The notes: generated by a model not told the origin, from the letters alone. Positions 45,515 through 55,124 are shown, numbered from the stretch's first letter. The stretch is DNA of 64,000 nt from Demequina mangrovi (GCF_000759715.1 NZ_BBLU01000007.1:126168-190167), one strand, 5' to 3'. Numbers and translations: made by a program.

Positions 45515-45558
45515 GAAACGTCCTTCGTGGTCCATCGTGCTCGGGGCCATTCTTCCAT

Positions 45559-46515
45559 CTACCGGGGCCGTGGCCTGCGATGCTCGACATCCGGGCGCGG
45601 TCGGTACTCCCGCGGGGCGATGCTCGGAGGCATCGCGCGCCGGGGCGGCTGCGCCGGCTGGGAGAGGTCCACCGGGGCCTGCGCGCCGCCGTCGCGGTCG
45701 GTCAGCGTGAGCTCCGCGAGGATGCGGTCGAGCTCGAGCGCCGACGCGGGACGGCGCCGCGGGTTCTTGTCGAGGAGCTGGAGGATCAGAGCGTGCAGCT
45801 CGGGCGAGACGCCCGCCGGCAGCGGCGGCACCGGCTCGTTCACCTGAGCGATCGCGATGTCGACCGCGCTCGCCGCGGTGAAGGGCCGCTTGCCCACGAC
45901 GGCCTCGAAGGCGATGATCCCCAGGGCGTAGAGGTCCGATGCGGCGGTGGCGGGCTTGCCGAGCGCGAGCTCGGGTGCGAGGTACTGCGCGGTGCCCATC
46001 ACCATGCCGGTCGCGGTGAGGGTGGTCTGGTCGGTGCCGCGGCTCACACCGAAGTCCGTGATCTTGACGAGGTCGCCCTCCTGCACCAGGAGGTTGCCGG
46101 GCTTGACGTCACGATGCATGATGCCGGCCTCGTGCGCCACCGCGAGACCGCGGCACGTGTGGCGCATGATCGTCACCAGCCGGGCCTCGTCGAGCGTGCG
46201 CTCGCGCTCGAGGATGGTCGACAGCGGCTCGCCCTCGACCAGCTCCATGACGATGTAGGGCGTGCCGTCGTGGTCGCCGAAGTCGAAGACCTGCGCGATG
46301 TTCGAGTGGACCAGGCCCGCGGCGTTCTTCGCCTCGTTGCGGAAGCGCTTGAGGAACGTGTCGTTCTCCATGGCGCCGTCCTTGAGCACCTTGATCGCGA
46401 TCTCGCGGTCGAGCTCGGCGTCGGTGCCGCGCCAGACCTCGCCCATGCCGCCGACCGCGAGCAGCGAGCGCAGCACGTACCGACCGGCGAGCGTGGTCCC
46501 CGCGTGGATGCCCAT
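45559..46515 (-). CDS. pknA: Serine/threonine protein kinase, PknA-like
   Basis: A 318-residue kinase: LLAVGGMGEVWRG loop, AIKVLKDG, MHRDVKPGNLLV, ITDFGVSRG and GMVMGTAQYLAPELA, followed by a short Pro/Arg-rich tail. Unlike mycobacterial PknA, no membrane segment is seen after the kinase domain, so it is predicted to be cytosolic. The start overlaps the pbpA stop by one base (TGATG). It is likely to act with PknB on FHA proteins and division targets. Confidence 0.9.
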   Translation of the reverse strand: MGIHAGTTLAGRYVLRSLLAVGGMGEVWRGTDAELDREIAIKVLKDGAMENDTFLKRFRNEAKNAAGLVHSNIAQVFDFGDHDGTPYIVMELVEGEPLSTILERERTLDEARLVTIMRHTCRGLAVAHEAGIMHRDVKPGNLLVQEGDLVKITDFGVSRGTDQTTLTATGMVMGTAQYLAPELALGKPATAASDLYALGIIAFEAVVGKRPFTAASAVDIAIAQVNEPVPPLPAGVSPELHALILQLLDKNPRRRPASALELDRILAELTLTDRDGGAQAPVDLSQPAQPPRRAMPPSIAPREYRPRPDVEHRRPRPR

Positions 46516-47978
46516 CAGCTGTCCCCTCCGGCCGCGATCGCGGCCTCCATGACGGCCTTCGCGATGGGCGCCGCGACGCGCCCGCCCGTGACCTCGCCGT
46601 CGGTGGTGCCGCCGTTCTCGACGAGCACCGCCACCGCGACCACCGGGTCGTCGGCCGGGGCGAAGCCCACGAACCACGCGTGCGGGCGCGCATCGGTGCC
46701 CGTCTCGGCGGTGCCGGTCTTGCCTGCGACCTCGACCCCGGAGATCCGTGCCGCGGTGCCGGTGCCGGACTCGACCACCGTGACCATCATGTCGGTGAGC
46801 TCGTTCGCGTCGGCGCGCGTCATCGGCTCGGACAGCTGCTCGGGCTCGAAGTCCTCGACCAGGCGCAGGTTCGCGTCGCGCACCGAGTCGACGAGGTAGG
46901 GCCGCATGAGCACGCCGTCGTTCGCGATCCCGGCGGCCACCATGGCCATCTGCAGCGGGGTCGCGCGGTCGTCGAACTGACCGAGCGACGCCATCGCCGT
47001 CTGCGCGCCGTCGGGATCGTCGGGGAGCACCGAGGGGGTGACCGCGAGGGGGATCGAGAGCTGCTCTCCCCAGCCGAACTCCGCGGCCTTGCTCTCGACG
47101 AGGCTCCAGCCGAGCTGCATGCCCAGGTTCGCGAAGGACGTGTTGCAGCTGATCTCGAGCGACTCCGCGAGCGTCTGGCGCTCGTTCGCCGCGCAGGACT
47201 TCCCGCCGTAGTTGCTGATGGTGTTCGAGGTCGACGGGAGGTCGAGCTCGTCGGGGGCGTAGAGCTCGGAGTCCGCGTCGTACCCGGCCTCGAGCGCGGC
47301 CGCCGCGACGATGAGCTTGAAGGTCGAGCCCGGCGGGTAGAGGTCGCCCGCGATCGCGCGGTTGACCAGCGGGCCGTCCTCCTGCGCGAGGAGCTCCTGG
47401 TACGCCGCGTTGACCTCGGAGCTGCTGTGGTTCGCGAGCACCGCCGGGTCGTACGTGGGGCTCGTCACCATCGCGAGCACCTCGCCGGTGCGCGGGTCGA
47501 GCGCGACCACGGCGCCCGCATCGTCCCCCAGCGCGCTCGCGGCGGCCTGCTGGACCTCCGCGTCGAGCGTGAGCTCGACGCTCGCGCCGCGCTGCGTCTC
47601 CCCGGACACGAGGTCGCTCAGGCGCGTCCAGAAGAGCGAGTCGGCGGTGCCGGAGAGCAGGTCGTTCTCGGTCTGCTCGATCCCGGTGCGCCCGAAGACG
47701 GTCGAGTAGTAGCCCGTCGCGGCGGCGTAGAGCGGACCGTCGGAGTAGGTGCGCTGGTAGTTGTACGGGTCGTCGACCGGGGAGGACCACACCACGGACT
47801 CGCCGTCGACCACGATGGGCCCGCGGAAGGTGCCGTACTCGCGGTACAGCGTGCGGACGTTGCGCGCGTCGGCGTTGAGGTCGCCGGCGGCGATCACCTG
47901 GATGTACGACGCGGCGACCATGAGGGTGAGGAACATCGCGAGGACGACGACCGAGAGGCGCCGGACGGGCTCGTTCAC
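46515..47978 (-). CDS. pbpA: Penicillin-binding protein 2 family transpeptidase (PbpA)
   Basis: A 487-residue class B PBP with one N-terminal membrane segment (about 8-30). The active Ser motif is PPGSTFKL, followed by ISCNTSFA (SxN) and AGKTGTAE (KTG). It cross-links peptidoglycan with the partner glycosyltransferase RodA encoded upstream. The GTG start has an excellent GGAGGTGA RBS and overlaps the rodA stop (GTGA). Confidence 0.94.
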   Translation of the reverse strand: MNEPVRRLSVVVLAMFLTLMVAASYIQVIAAGDLNADARNVRTLYREYGTFRGPIVVDGESVVWSSPVDDPYNYQRTYSDGPLYAAATGYYSTVFGRTGIEQTENDLLSGTADSLFWTRLSDLVSGETQRGASVELTLDAEVQQAAASALGDDAGAVVALDPRTGEVLAMVTSPTYDPAVLANHSSSEVNAAYQELLAQEDGPLVNRAIAGDLYPPGSTFKLIVAAAALEAGYDADSELYAPDELDLPSTSNTISNYGGKSCAANERQTLAESLEISCNTSFANLGMQLGWSLVESKAAEFGWGEQLSIPLAVTPSVLPDDPDGAQTAMASLGQFDDRATPLQMAMVAAGIANDGVLMRPYLVDSVRDANLRLVEDFEPEQLSEPMTRADANELTDMMVTVVESGTGTAARISGVEVAGKTGTAETGTDARPHAWFVGFAPADDPVVAVAVLVENGGTTDGEVTGGRVAAPIAKAVMEAAIAAGGDS

Positions 47979-49318
47979 GGGGTCACCTCCTCGGGTCTGC
48001 GGGCCTGATCGGACAGGCGCAGCAGCAGCCCGATGACGATCCAGTTGGCGAGCATGGACGAGCCGCCGTACGCGAGGAACGGCGTGGTGAGGCCCGTGAG
48101 CGGGATCACGCGCGTGACGCCCCCGACGACGATGAAGACCTGCAGCGCGATCGCGAAGCCCAGGCCCGCGGCGAGCAGCTTCCCGAAGCCGTGGCGGGTG
48201 CCGATCGCGGTGCGCATCGCGCGCTGGACGATGATGACGTAGAGCGTGAGGATCGCCATGAGGCCCGTGAGCCCGAGCTCCTCGCCGATCGACGCGACGA
48301 TGAAGTCGGATTCCGCGTAGGGCACGAGGTCGGGGCGGCCCTCGCCCAGCCCGGTGCCGAACAGCCCGCCCGACGCCATGCCGAACAGCCCGCGGACCAG
48401 CTGCTCGCTGGTGCCCGAGCGGTAGACCTCCGCGTCGAGCGCGTGGAGCCACGCGGTGTAGCGGCTCGCGACGTGGCTGAAGAGGGCGCCTGCGAGGACC
48501 GCGCCGGTCGCGAACATGCCGAGGCCCACGATCACCCACGACAGCCGCTCCGTCGCGACGTAGAGCATCGCGACGAAGATCCCGAAGAGCAGCAGCGACG
48601 TGCCGAGGTCGCGCTCGTAGATCTGGACGAGCATCGCGGCGACCCAGACGAGCGCGAGCGGTCCCATGTCGCGCGGGCGCGGGAAGCGCATGCCCAGCAC
48701 CTTGGGCCCGGCGAGGGCGAGGGTGTCGCGGTTGGTGACCAGGAAGCCCGCGAAGAAGATGACGAAGGCGATCTTGGCGAACTCGGCGGGCTGCAGGGAG
48801 CGGCCGAAGACGGAGATCCAGATGCGCGCGCCGTTGATCTCGGTGCCGAGCCCCGGCACCAGGGGCAGCAGCAGACCGATGAGGCCGAGCACGCCCGCGG
48901 TGTACGTGAACCGTCGCAGCAGGCGGTAGTCGCGCAGCAGCAGGATCACCAGCATCGCGAGGGCGACGCCCAGCAGCGTCCACGCGATCTGCACCTCGCC
49001 GAAGTCCGTGTCGCGCCCGCGCGCGGCGTACGCGAAGTCCATGCGGCGGATCATCGCCAGGCCGATGCCGTTGAGCCCGAGCACGGCAGGCACCAGGACG
49101 GGGTCGGCGAACGGCGCCCACCGCCGGATGGCGAGGTGGATGAGCAGCGCGACCGCGGTCCAGCCGGCCGCGTAGATCGCGAGCTCGTCGAGCTCGAGGA
49201 AGTCGGCGTGATAGTCGACGAGTCCGCGCGCGAGGACCGCGAGGCCCACCGCGAGCCCGAGGAGCCCGAGCTCGCTGCGTCGGCCGGTGCGGACCTTGAC
49301 GTCCGTGACGGTCGCCAC
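47975..49318 (-). CDS. rodA: FtsW/RodA/SpoVE family peptidoglycan polymerase (RodA)
   Basis: A 447-residue, 10-12 segment SEDS glycosyltransferase. RSLQPAEFAKIAFVIFFAGFL, YERDLGTSLLLFGIFVAMLYVAT and GLTTPFLAYGGSSMLANWIVIG are signature segments. It polymerises lipid II for wall elongation. The GTG start shares a base with the pstP stop (TAGTG). Confidence 0.94.
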   Translation of the reverse strand: MATVTDVKVRTGRRSELGLLGLAVGLAVLARGLVDYHADFLELDELAIYAAGWTAVALLIHLAIRRWAPFADPVLVPAVLGLNGIGLAMIRRMDFAYAARGRDTDFGEVQIAWTLLGVALAMLVILLLRDYRLLRRFTYTAGVLGLIGLLLPLVPGLGTEINGARIWISVFGRSLQPAEFAKIAFVIFFAGFLVTNRDTLALAGPKVLGMRFPRPRDMGPLALVWVAAMLVQIYERDLGTSLLLFGIFVAMLYVATERLSWVIVGLGMFATGAVLAGALFSHVASRYTAWLHALDAEVYRSGTSEQLVRGLFGMASGGLFGTGLGEGRPDLVPYAESDFIVASIGEELGLTGLMAILTLYVIIVQRAMRTAIGTRHGFGKLLAAGLGFAIALQVFIVVGGVTRVIPLTGLTTPFLAYGGSSMLANWIVIGLLLRLSDQARRPEEVTP

Positions 49319-50517
49319 TAGTCGCCCGCCTCCAGCTGGAGGACCACGTCCGCCGCATCGTCCAGGCTGCGCACGCGGATCGCGTCGAGCACGCGTTCGC
49401 GCTGGTAGGGCGCGAGCTCATCGGTCGGGATGCCGGTCTTCTCCACCACGTGCGAGAGCGAGAGCTCGCCCACCGCCTCGGGGATGCCGCGGTAGATGGT
49501 GACGAAGCCCTCGCTGTCGCCGACGTAGTACTGCTGCTGCGACCACCAGTAGCCGCCCCACGCGGCGCCCGCGATCACGGCGAGCGTGACGAGGGGCAGG
49601 ATCCAGGGGCGGAGGCGCGACCAGCGGTCTCGCGCAGGCTCGTCGTCCTCGTCGGGCTCCTCGCGCGCCGCGAGCCGCGCGGCCTTGCCCGCGGGCGTGT
49701 CGCCGCCGGCGGAGGGCTTGCGGCGGTCGCGCGCGGCGGAGCCGACGATCTGCGAGGAGGTGGACGGGCCGACGCCGTCGGGGGCGGCGTCGATGTCGAC
49801 GATGTCGCCGATGACGCACGTGACGTTGTCGGGGGCGCCGGCGTTGAGCGCGAGGTTGACCAGCGCGTCCGCGCAGTCGCCCGGGTCCTCGACCTCGAGC
49901 ATCGTGGTGCGGAGCGTGTCCTTGCTCACCACGCCCGACAGGCCGTCCGAGCACAGCAGCCAGCGGTCCCCGTCGCGGGTCTCGCGCACCGAGATGTCGA
50001 CCGGCACGTCGGCGTCGATGTCGCCGAGCACGCGCAGCAGCATCGAACGCTTGGGGTGGTGCTCCGCATCCGCGGCGGACAGCCGTCCGGTGTCGACGAG
50101 GTGCTGCACGAACGAGTGGTCGGTGGTGACCTGCTCGAGCGTGCCGTCGCGCAGCAGGTACGCGCGGGAGTCGCCGATGTGGGCCATCGACAGCGTCGAG
50201 CCCGAGCGCAGCAGCGCGGTGACGGTGGTGCCGAGCCCCGAGAGCTCCGGATCGTTCCGTGCGCGCTCGACGATCTGCGCGTGGGCGTCCGAGATGGCCG
50301 TCTTGAGCTCGTCGAGCGCATCGTCCGGGCCGTGGGCCTCGCCCTCGAGCGCGGCGAGCCGGGCTATCGCGATCGAGGAGGCGATGTCGCCTCCCGCGGC
50401 GCCGCCCATGCCGTCCGCGACGGCGAGCAGATGCGGTCCCGCGAAGCCGGAGTCCTGGTTGTTGGCGCGGACGAGGCCGACGTCGGAGCGCGCGGCGAAG
50501 TGGATCCCCAGATACAT
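49318..50517 (-). CDS. pstP: PP2C-family serine/threonine phosphatase (PstP)
   Basis: A 399-residue membrane phosphatase. The PP2C domain (about 5-235) has RANNQDSG, LAVADGMGGAAGGD, AHIGDSRAYLLRDG, LLCSDGLSGVV and DNVTCVIGD, the metal-binding Asp residues. An acidic linker, one membrane segment (about 300-322) and an extracellular domain of about 75 residues follow. It reverses PknA/PknB phosphorylation. The start overlaps the fhaB stop by one base. Confidence 0.94.
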   Translation of the reverse strand: MYLGIHFAARSDVGLVRANNQDSGFAGPHLLAVADGMGGAAGGDIASSIAIARLAALEGEAHGPDDALDELKTAISDAHAQIVERARNDPELSGLGTTVTALLRSGSTLSMAHIGDSRAYLLRDGTLEQVTTDHSFVQHLVDTGRLSAADAEHHPKRSMLLRVLGDIDADVPVDISVRETRDGDRWLLCSDGLSGVVSKDTLRTTMLEVEDPGDCADALVNLALNAGAPDNVTCVIGDIVDIDAAPDGVGPSTSSQIVGSAARDRRKPSAGGDTPAGKAARLAAREEPDEDDEPARDRWSRLRPWILPLVTLAVIAGAAWGGYWWSQQQYYVGDSEGFVTIYRGIPEAVGELSLSHVVEKTGIPTDELAPYQRERVLDAIRVRSLDDAADVVLQLEAGD

Positions 50518-51038
50518 CAGGCGCGCAGCTCCAGGGCGGTCGCGCCGATCCGGACCACGTCGCCCGCGCGGAACGGCACCGGGTCGGTGACCCGCTGGTT
50601 GCCCAGGTACGTGCCGTTCGTGGAGCCCAGGTCCTCGACCATCCAGCGATCCCCCTCGAGGTAGATGCGGCAATGCTTCGCCGAGCAGTAGTCGTCGTCG
50701 ATCACGAGCGTGCAGGTGCTCGCGCGGCCCACCAGCACGGGCGCGGCGCCGAGCGGGATGGTGGTGCCCTTGAGCGGGCCGCTGGTGACCGCGAGGTGGG
50801 CGGCCGACGGCTCGCGCGTCGAGATCGAGCCCGTGCGGATGCCCGTCGCGGCGCGGCTGGGCGAGGCGGTCTTCTCCGCGCGCGCCTCGGCGTCGCGGCG
50901 CGACTCCCGCCCGCGTCCGCGGGCCGTGATCCGCGTGCCGTAGAGGTCGGCGCGGAGCACCGCGATCGCCGAGAGCACGAGCGTCCACAGCAGGACCAGG
51001 AAGCCCATGCGCAGCAGGGTGATCGACAGCTGGCTCAC
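50517..51038 (-). CDS. fhaB: FHA domain protein FhaB (FipA-like)
   Basis: A 173-residue protein with an N-terminal membrane segment (about 10-30), a basic linker and a C-terminal FHA domain (about 95-170: LVGRASTCTLVIDDDYCSAKHCRI, DLGSTNGTYLGNQRV). FHA domains bind phosphothreonine. In mycobacteria FhaB links PknA/B to FtsZ/FtsQ. The start is GTG, one base after the fhaA stop. Confidence 0.92.
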   Translation of the reverse strand: MSQLSITLLRMGFLVLLWTLVLSAIAVLRADLYGTRITARGRGRESRRDAEARAEKTASPSRAATGIRTGSISTREPSAAHLAVTSGPLKGTTIPLGAAPVLVGRASTCTLVIDDDYCSAKHCRIYLEGDRWMVEDLGSTNGTYLGNQRVTDPVPFRAGDVVRIGATALELRA

Positions 51039-51039
51039 G

Positions 51040-51747
51040 TCAGACGTCCTCGTTCCCGGCCACGGCGTCCCAGTACATGATCGAGGTGCGGCCGATGGTG
51101 ATCGCGTTGCCGTCGAGGAGCGTCGCCTCCCCCACGCGCTGGTCCTCGACGAACGTGCCGTTGGTCGAGCCGAGGTCGGTGAGGATGGTGCCGTGGTCCG
51201 TGACCTCGAGCCGGACGTGGCGGCGGCTCACCCCGGTGTCGTCGACCACGATGTCCGCCTCGGTGCCGCGGCCGATGGTGGTCGACTCGCCCGTGAGGTA
51301 GTAGCGCACGCCGTCGATGTCGAGCAGCGGGTAGCGCGAGCTCGGGTTGGAGCCCGTCGCCGGGGCGACAGGCCCGCGCGTGGTGCGCGAGACCACCGCG
51401 TAGCGGCCGGTCGCGAGCGTCTCGTCCTCCTCGAGCGCCACCTCGACCGCGCCGACGAACGAGTACCGCTGGCGCTCCGCATGCGAGCGGAGCGAGTCGA
51501 TGAGCTCGTGGCGCAGCGCGTCCTCGCCCCACTGGTCGATGGTCTCCATGTCCGCGGGGGCGAGAGCGATGACGTACTCGTTCGGGGCGACGGTCCGGCC
51601 GCGGTCGACCACGGCCGCCCGCGCATCGCACTCGCGCTTCACGGCGGCCGCCAGCTCGACGGGCTTGACCCCGGCCTTGAAGGTGCGCGCGAACGCGTTC
51701 TGCATCACGTTCTCGACGCCGCGCTCGAAGCGGTCCAGCACACCCAT
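51040..51747 (-). CDS. fhaA: FHA domain protein FhaA (DUF3662/DUF2662 N-terminal domain)
   Basis: A 235-residue protein. The N-terminal FhaA domain (about 1-120) opens MGVLDRFERGVENVMQNAFARTFK, and the C-terminal FHA domain (about 150-230) has TIGRGTEADIVVDDTGVSRRHVRL and DLGSTNGTF. Mycobacterial FhaA recruits the flippase MurJ and is a PknB substrate. I chose the ATG six bases after TACGAT. An ATG eight codons upstream lies before that box. It is the first gene of the seven-gene kinase/wall operon. Confidence 0.92.
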   Translation of the reverse strand: MGVLDRFERGVENVMQNAFARTFKAGVKPVELAAAVKRECDARAAVVDRGRTVAPNEYVIALAPADMETIDQWGEDALRHELIDSLRSHAERQRYSFVGAVEVALEEDETLATGRYAVVSRTTRGPVAPATGSNPSSRYPLLDIDGVRYYLTGESTTIGRGTEADIVVDDTGVSRRHVRLEVTDHGTILTDLGSTNGTFVEDQRVGEATLLDGNAITIGRTSIMYWDAVAGNEDV

Positions 51748-51753
51748 GCGGGC

Positions 51754-51759
51754 ATCGTA
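51754..51759 (-). promoter_or_regulatory. -10 box of the fhaA-pknB operon
   Basis: TACGAT on the minus strand, six bases before the fhaA ATG. It suggests a leaderless operon mRNA. Confidence 0.55.
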
Positions 51760-51820
51760 ACGTGCCCGCATCCACCGGCCATGAGCCCTGGCCGTGCGCG
51801 CGCCGGGCGGTGCTCGGGGG

Positions 51821-52246
51821 TCAGCCGAGCGGGGCGCGGAGCGGCCACTCGTCCCCGTCGAGCACCATCTGCACCGCGGCGCCGGTCGTCGGATCGATGA
51901 CGAGGGGCGCGAGCAGGTTGACCGTCGTCGGGTCCTCCTCGCGGCCGGGGTTGACGATCGCGAGCATCACCAGCGCCGCGTCGGGAGACGCGCCGAGCGC
52001 CTCGCGCACCTCGGCGGGGACGGCGGGCTCGTACGTCGGGAAGTACGCGTGCGGCGAGGCGGCGAAGAGCCGCACGCCGGCCTCGTCCTCGCTGCGGAGG
52101 GTGAACACGAAGCCGGCCTCGTCGATCGCGGCGAGGCGGAAGCGGGTGAGGTCGGCCATGCCGGGCATGCGCTCGACGAAGGTGAGCGTCTCCGGCAGGT
52201 CGCGGACGTCGGTCCGCGCGCCGTCGAGGGCGACCGCGACGCTCAT
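51821..52246 (-). CDS. fliW: Flagellar assembly factor FliW
   Basis: A 141-residue FliW-type protein: ETLTFVERMPGMADLTRFRLAAID, then VMLAIVNPGREEDPTTVNLLAPLVIDPTTG, the standard FliW core. FliW binds flagellin and antagonises CsrA in many bacteria. No csrA gene is adjacent here, which is unusual. Its start overlaps the flgL stop (ATGA). Last gene of the flgN-flgK-flgL-fliW unit. Confidence 0.9.
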   Translation of the reverse strand: MSVAVALDGARTDVRDLPETLTFVERMPGMADLTRFRLAAIDEAGFVFTLRSEDEAGVRLFAASPHAYFPTYEPAVPAEVREALGASPDAALVMLAIVNPGREEDPTTVNLLAPLVIDPTTGAAVQMVLDGDEWPLRAPLG

Positions 52247-53142
52247 CGGAGGTAGTCCAGCAGCGTGGGCTGCAGCACGCGGCTCGCGGCGCCGAGGGCG
52301 CCCTGGTAGGCGACCTCCTGCATCTGGAGCTCGAGCACGGCCTGGGCGATGTCGATGTCCTCGACGGTCGAGATGCTCGCGCCGAGGTCCTGGAGCTTGG
52401 CGGCGATGAGGTCCTGCGCGTCGGTGATCTGGTTGTAGCGCGCGCCCACCGTCGTGAGGGTCGACAGCATGCTGTCGAGGTGCGCGTCGATGTCGTCGAG
52501 CCGGCCGCTGACCGCGTCGCCCGCGCGGATCTCCGCGGCGAGGTCGTCGAGGGTCTGGAACACCGAGGAGGCGCCGACGCCGTAGGCGGCGGTGCCGTCG
52601 ACGTCGACCCGGACGGTGGTGTCCGCGCTGATCCGACGTGTCACCGCGGTGCTCGCGATGCCGTTCCACGAGTACGGCGTCGCCGAGGAGGAGTCCTCGA
52701 AGGCGCTGGAGGCCGCGGACGTGCCGGCGAAGACCGACCTGCCGTTGATCCGGGTGTTCGCGTGGCCCAGAAGCGCGTCGCGCAGTCCCTCGATCTCCGC
52801 GGCGATCGCCTCGCGCGAGGTGTCGCTGTGGACACCCGTGCTGGAGGCCTGCACCGTGAGGTCGCGCACGCGGCGCAGCGCGCTCACCGAGCTCTGCAGC
52901 GTCGAGTCGATCTGGTTGAGCCAGGAGGCGCCGTCCGCGGCGTTGGTGGCCGCCTGCTCGGCGGCGGCCTTCTCCGCGCGGTACGCCATGGCACGGCCGG
53001 CCGCGACCGGGTCGTCCGAGGCGCGGTCGATGCGCTTGCCCGATGACATCTGGCCCTGGAGGTCGGACATCTTCGAGAGGTTGAGCTGCAGGTTGGCCAG
53101 CGTGGAGCGATGGACCGTCTGCTGGGTGACGCGGTTGATCAC
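52243..53142 (-). CDS. flgL: Flagellar hook-associated protein 3 (FlgL)
   Basis: A 299-residue hook-filament junction protein. The N-terminus MINRVTQQTVHRSTLANLQLNLSKMSDLQGQMSSGKRI is the flagellin-like coiled-coil of FlgL. The C-terminal helix ends LDYLR. The start is GTG, four bases after the flgK stop. Confidence 0.93.
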   Translation of the reverse strand: MINRVTQQTVHRSTLANLQLNLSKMSDLQGQMSSGKRIDRASDDPVAAGRAMAYRAEKAAAEQAATNAADGASWLNQIDSTLQSSVSALRRVRDLTVQASSTGVHSDTSREAIAAEIEGLRDALLGHANTRINGRSVFAGTSAASSAFEDSSSATPYSWNGIASTAVTRRISADTTVRVDVDGTAAYGVGASSVFQTLDDLAAEIRAGDAVSGRLDDIDAHLDSMLSTLTTVGARYNQITDAQDLIAAKLQDLGASISTVEDIDIAQAVLELQMQEVAYQGALGAASRVLQPTLLDYLR

Positions 53143-53145
53143 TGC

Positions 53146-54570
53146 CTACCTCCCGACGATGCCGGTCTTGTTGATGAGCGTGTCGAGCATCTCGTCGATC
53201 GCGGTCATGACGCGTGCGGCGGCCTCGTAGGCCGTCTGGTACGCGACCATGTTCGCGACCTCCTCGTCGATGTCGACGCTCGCGTTGGACAGCTGGAGCT
53301 GCTCGGCGGTCGCGCGGGTCGCCTCGGCGACGTCGGCCCGGCGCCTCGCCGCCTCGGTGCTCACGCCGAGGTCGACGATGTACGCGGACCAGGTCGCATC
53401 CGGGCCGGCAGCGCCTTCGCCGATCTGCGAGATCAGGTCCGCGATCGAGCCGTCGTAGCCGCCCGCGGTCCCCGCGGCCGCCGCGATGGCGTCCGGGTCC
53501 GAGAGCGCGACCGTGAGGCCGAGCGCGGCGGGCGCGCCCGCCGTGAAGGCGAAGAAGTCCGTGCCCGCGGTGCCGTCGACCGTGCTGCCGGTCGTGTGGA
53601 TCGCGTTGACCGCCGTCGCGACGTCCGTCGCGAGCGTGTTGATCGCGTCGATCGCCTGCGAGATCGCGCCGCCGTTCGAGCTGGGCTGAAGAGAGGAGAG
53701 CGTGCCCGCGAGCGTGCCTCCCGAGAGCGGCAGCGGGGTGCCGTCCGCCCAGGACAGCGAGACGGCGTCGGCGCCGGCGGGCTCCGCCAGAGCCGCGGTC
53801 ATGACGCGCGAGCCGCCGAGGGCGATCTCGCTCGCACGGCCGCCCTGGACCAGCGGGTTGCCGCCGACGGAGACGGTCATGGTGCCGTCCGCGAGGGTCG
53901 AGGCGGTCGCGCCGACCAGCTCCGAGAGCTGGGTGACGAGCAGGTCGCGCTCGTCCATGAGCTCGTTGGCGGAGGCGCCTGAGGCGAGGATGCCCCGGAT
54001 CTGCGCGTTGAGGTCGGCGATGCCCGAGGCGGTGGAGTTCACCTGGGACACGAGCGCATCGGCCTCGGTGCGGGCCTGGTCCCACTGCGCGCCGAACGCG
54101 CGGTACGTGTCGCCGATCTGAGCCGTGAGGGATGTCGCGGAGCCCAGCAGCGCGGTGCGGATCGCGGCGCTGTCGGGCGAGTTGGCGACGTCCTGCCACG
54201 CGTTCCAGAAGGCCTGGAGGCCCGACGCCACGCCGGTGTCGCTCGGCTCCTGGACCAGGGATTCGAGCCGGTCGAGCGCGGTGGCGGTCGACGCGGTGCG
54301 GGCGGCGTACGCGGTCTGCGTGCGCAGACGTGCGTCGAGGAACGTGTCCGCGAGGCGGTCGATGCCGATCACCCGCACGCCCGAGCCCGTCTTCGCGCCC
54401 GAGGAGAAGATCGACGCCGCCGCGACGGTGCTGATCGCCTCGAGGCTGACGCGCTGGCGCGTGTAGCCCTCGGTGTTCGCGTTGGCGATGTTCTGGCCGG
54501 CGGTCTCGAGGGCCTGACGCTGCGCGGTGAGCGAGGACAGCGCCCCGGTGATGCCGGAGAAGGTGCTCAT
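53146..54570 (-). CDS. flgK: Flagellar hook-associated protein 1 (FlgK)
   Basis: A 474-residue protein. The rod/hook motif SSLTAQRQALETAGQNIANANTEGYTRQRV is at about 12-41. The C-terminal helix contains ANMVAYQTAYEAAARVMTAIDEMLDTLI. Both are the usual FlgK termini. The start shares a base with the flgN stop (TGATG). Confidence 0.95.
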   Translation of the reverse strand: MSTFSGITGALSSLTAQRQALETAGQNIANANTEGYTRQRVSLEAISTVAAASIFSSGAKTGSGVRVIGIDRLADTFLDARLRTQTAYAARTASTATALDRLESLVQEPSDTGVASGLQAFWNAWQDVANSPDSAAIRTALLGSATSLTAQIGDTYRAFGAQWDQARTEADALVSQVNSTASGIADLNAQIRGILASGASANELMDERDLLVTQLSELVGATASTLADGTMTVSVGGNPLVQGGRASEIALGGSRVMTAALAEPAGADAVSLSWADGTPLPLSGGTLAGTLSSLQPSSNGGAISQAIDAINTLATDVATAVNAIHTTGSTVDGTAGTDFFAFTAGAPAALGLTVALSDPDAIAAAAGTAGGYDGSIADLISQIGEGAAGPDATWSAYIVDLGVSTEAARRRADVAEATRATAEQLQLSNASVDIDEEVANMVAYQTAYEAAARVMTAIDEMLDTLINKTGIVGR

Positions 54571-55049
54571 CAGAGGGCCTCGTCGAGGAGGAAGGACGCC
54601 GACCCCTTCGCGGCGGTGCCCTTCTGGTCGTAGGTCCCCACGGTCTCCTCGATCCCGACGAGCGCCTCGCGGGTCGCCTGCAGCGAGACCGCGAGCAGCT
54701 CGCGGTTGCTCTCGCCGAGCGCGGCGATCTGCGCCGCGAGCGTGGACAGCGCGGCGTGGTGCGCGCCGAGCAGCTCGTCCCACGGCGCGGGGGCGGCGAT
54801 GGCCAGCTCGCGCAGGCCGGGGTCGCCGTCGAGCCCGATCGAGCGGGCGGCCGCCTCGGCCTCCGCTGCGCGCCCGAGGTCCGCGTCGCGGATCTGCGAG
54901 AGCACCAGCTCGACCTCGCGCGCTGCCCGTCCGAGCCACCGGCTGCGGCCTGCCGCGATGATGAGCTCCTCGGTCTCCAGCTTGAACAGCAGGGTCTCCA
55001 GAAGCTCGCGCTCGCGCCACAGCACGGTGGACAGCTCATCGAAAGACAT
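54570..55049 (-). CDS. flgN: Flagellar export chaperone FlgN
   Basis: A 159-residue helical protein beginning MSFDELSTVLWRERELLETLLFKLETEELII, a FlgN pattern, placed before its clients FlgK and FlgL. I chose the ATG with GAGG eight bases upstream. An ATG 12 codons earlier is in frame but lacks an RBS. A sigma-28-type promoter lies about 75 bases upstream. Confidence 0.85.
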   Translation of the reverse strand: MSFDELSTVLWRERELLETLLFKLETEELIIAAGRSRWLGRAAREVELVLSQIRDADLGRAAEAEAAARSIGLDGDPGLRELAIAAPAPWDELLGAHHAALSTLAAQIAALGESNRELLAVSLQATREALVGIEETVGTYDQKGTAAKGSASFLLDEAL

Positions 55050-55124
55050 GACGGTCCTCGGTATCCCTTCACGCGTCATCTTCATCGTCGCCGGGCGAGC
55101 ATCGCCGCACCGGTCACATCAGAC

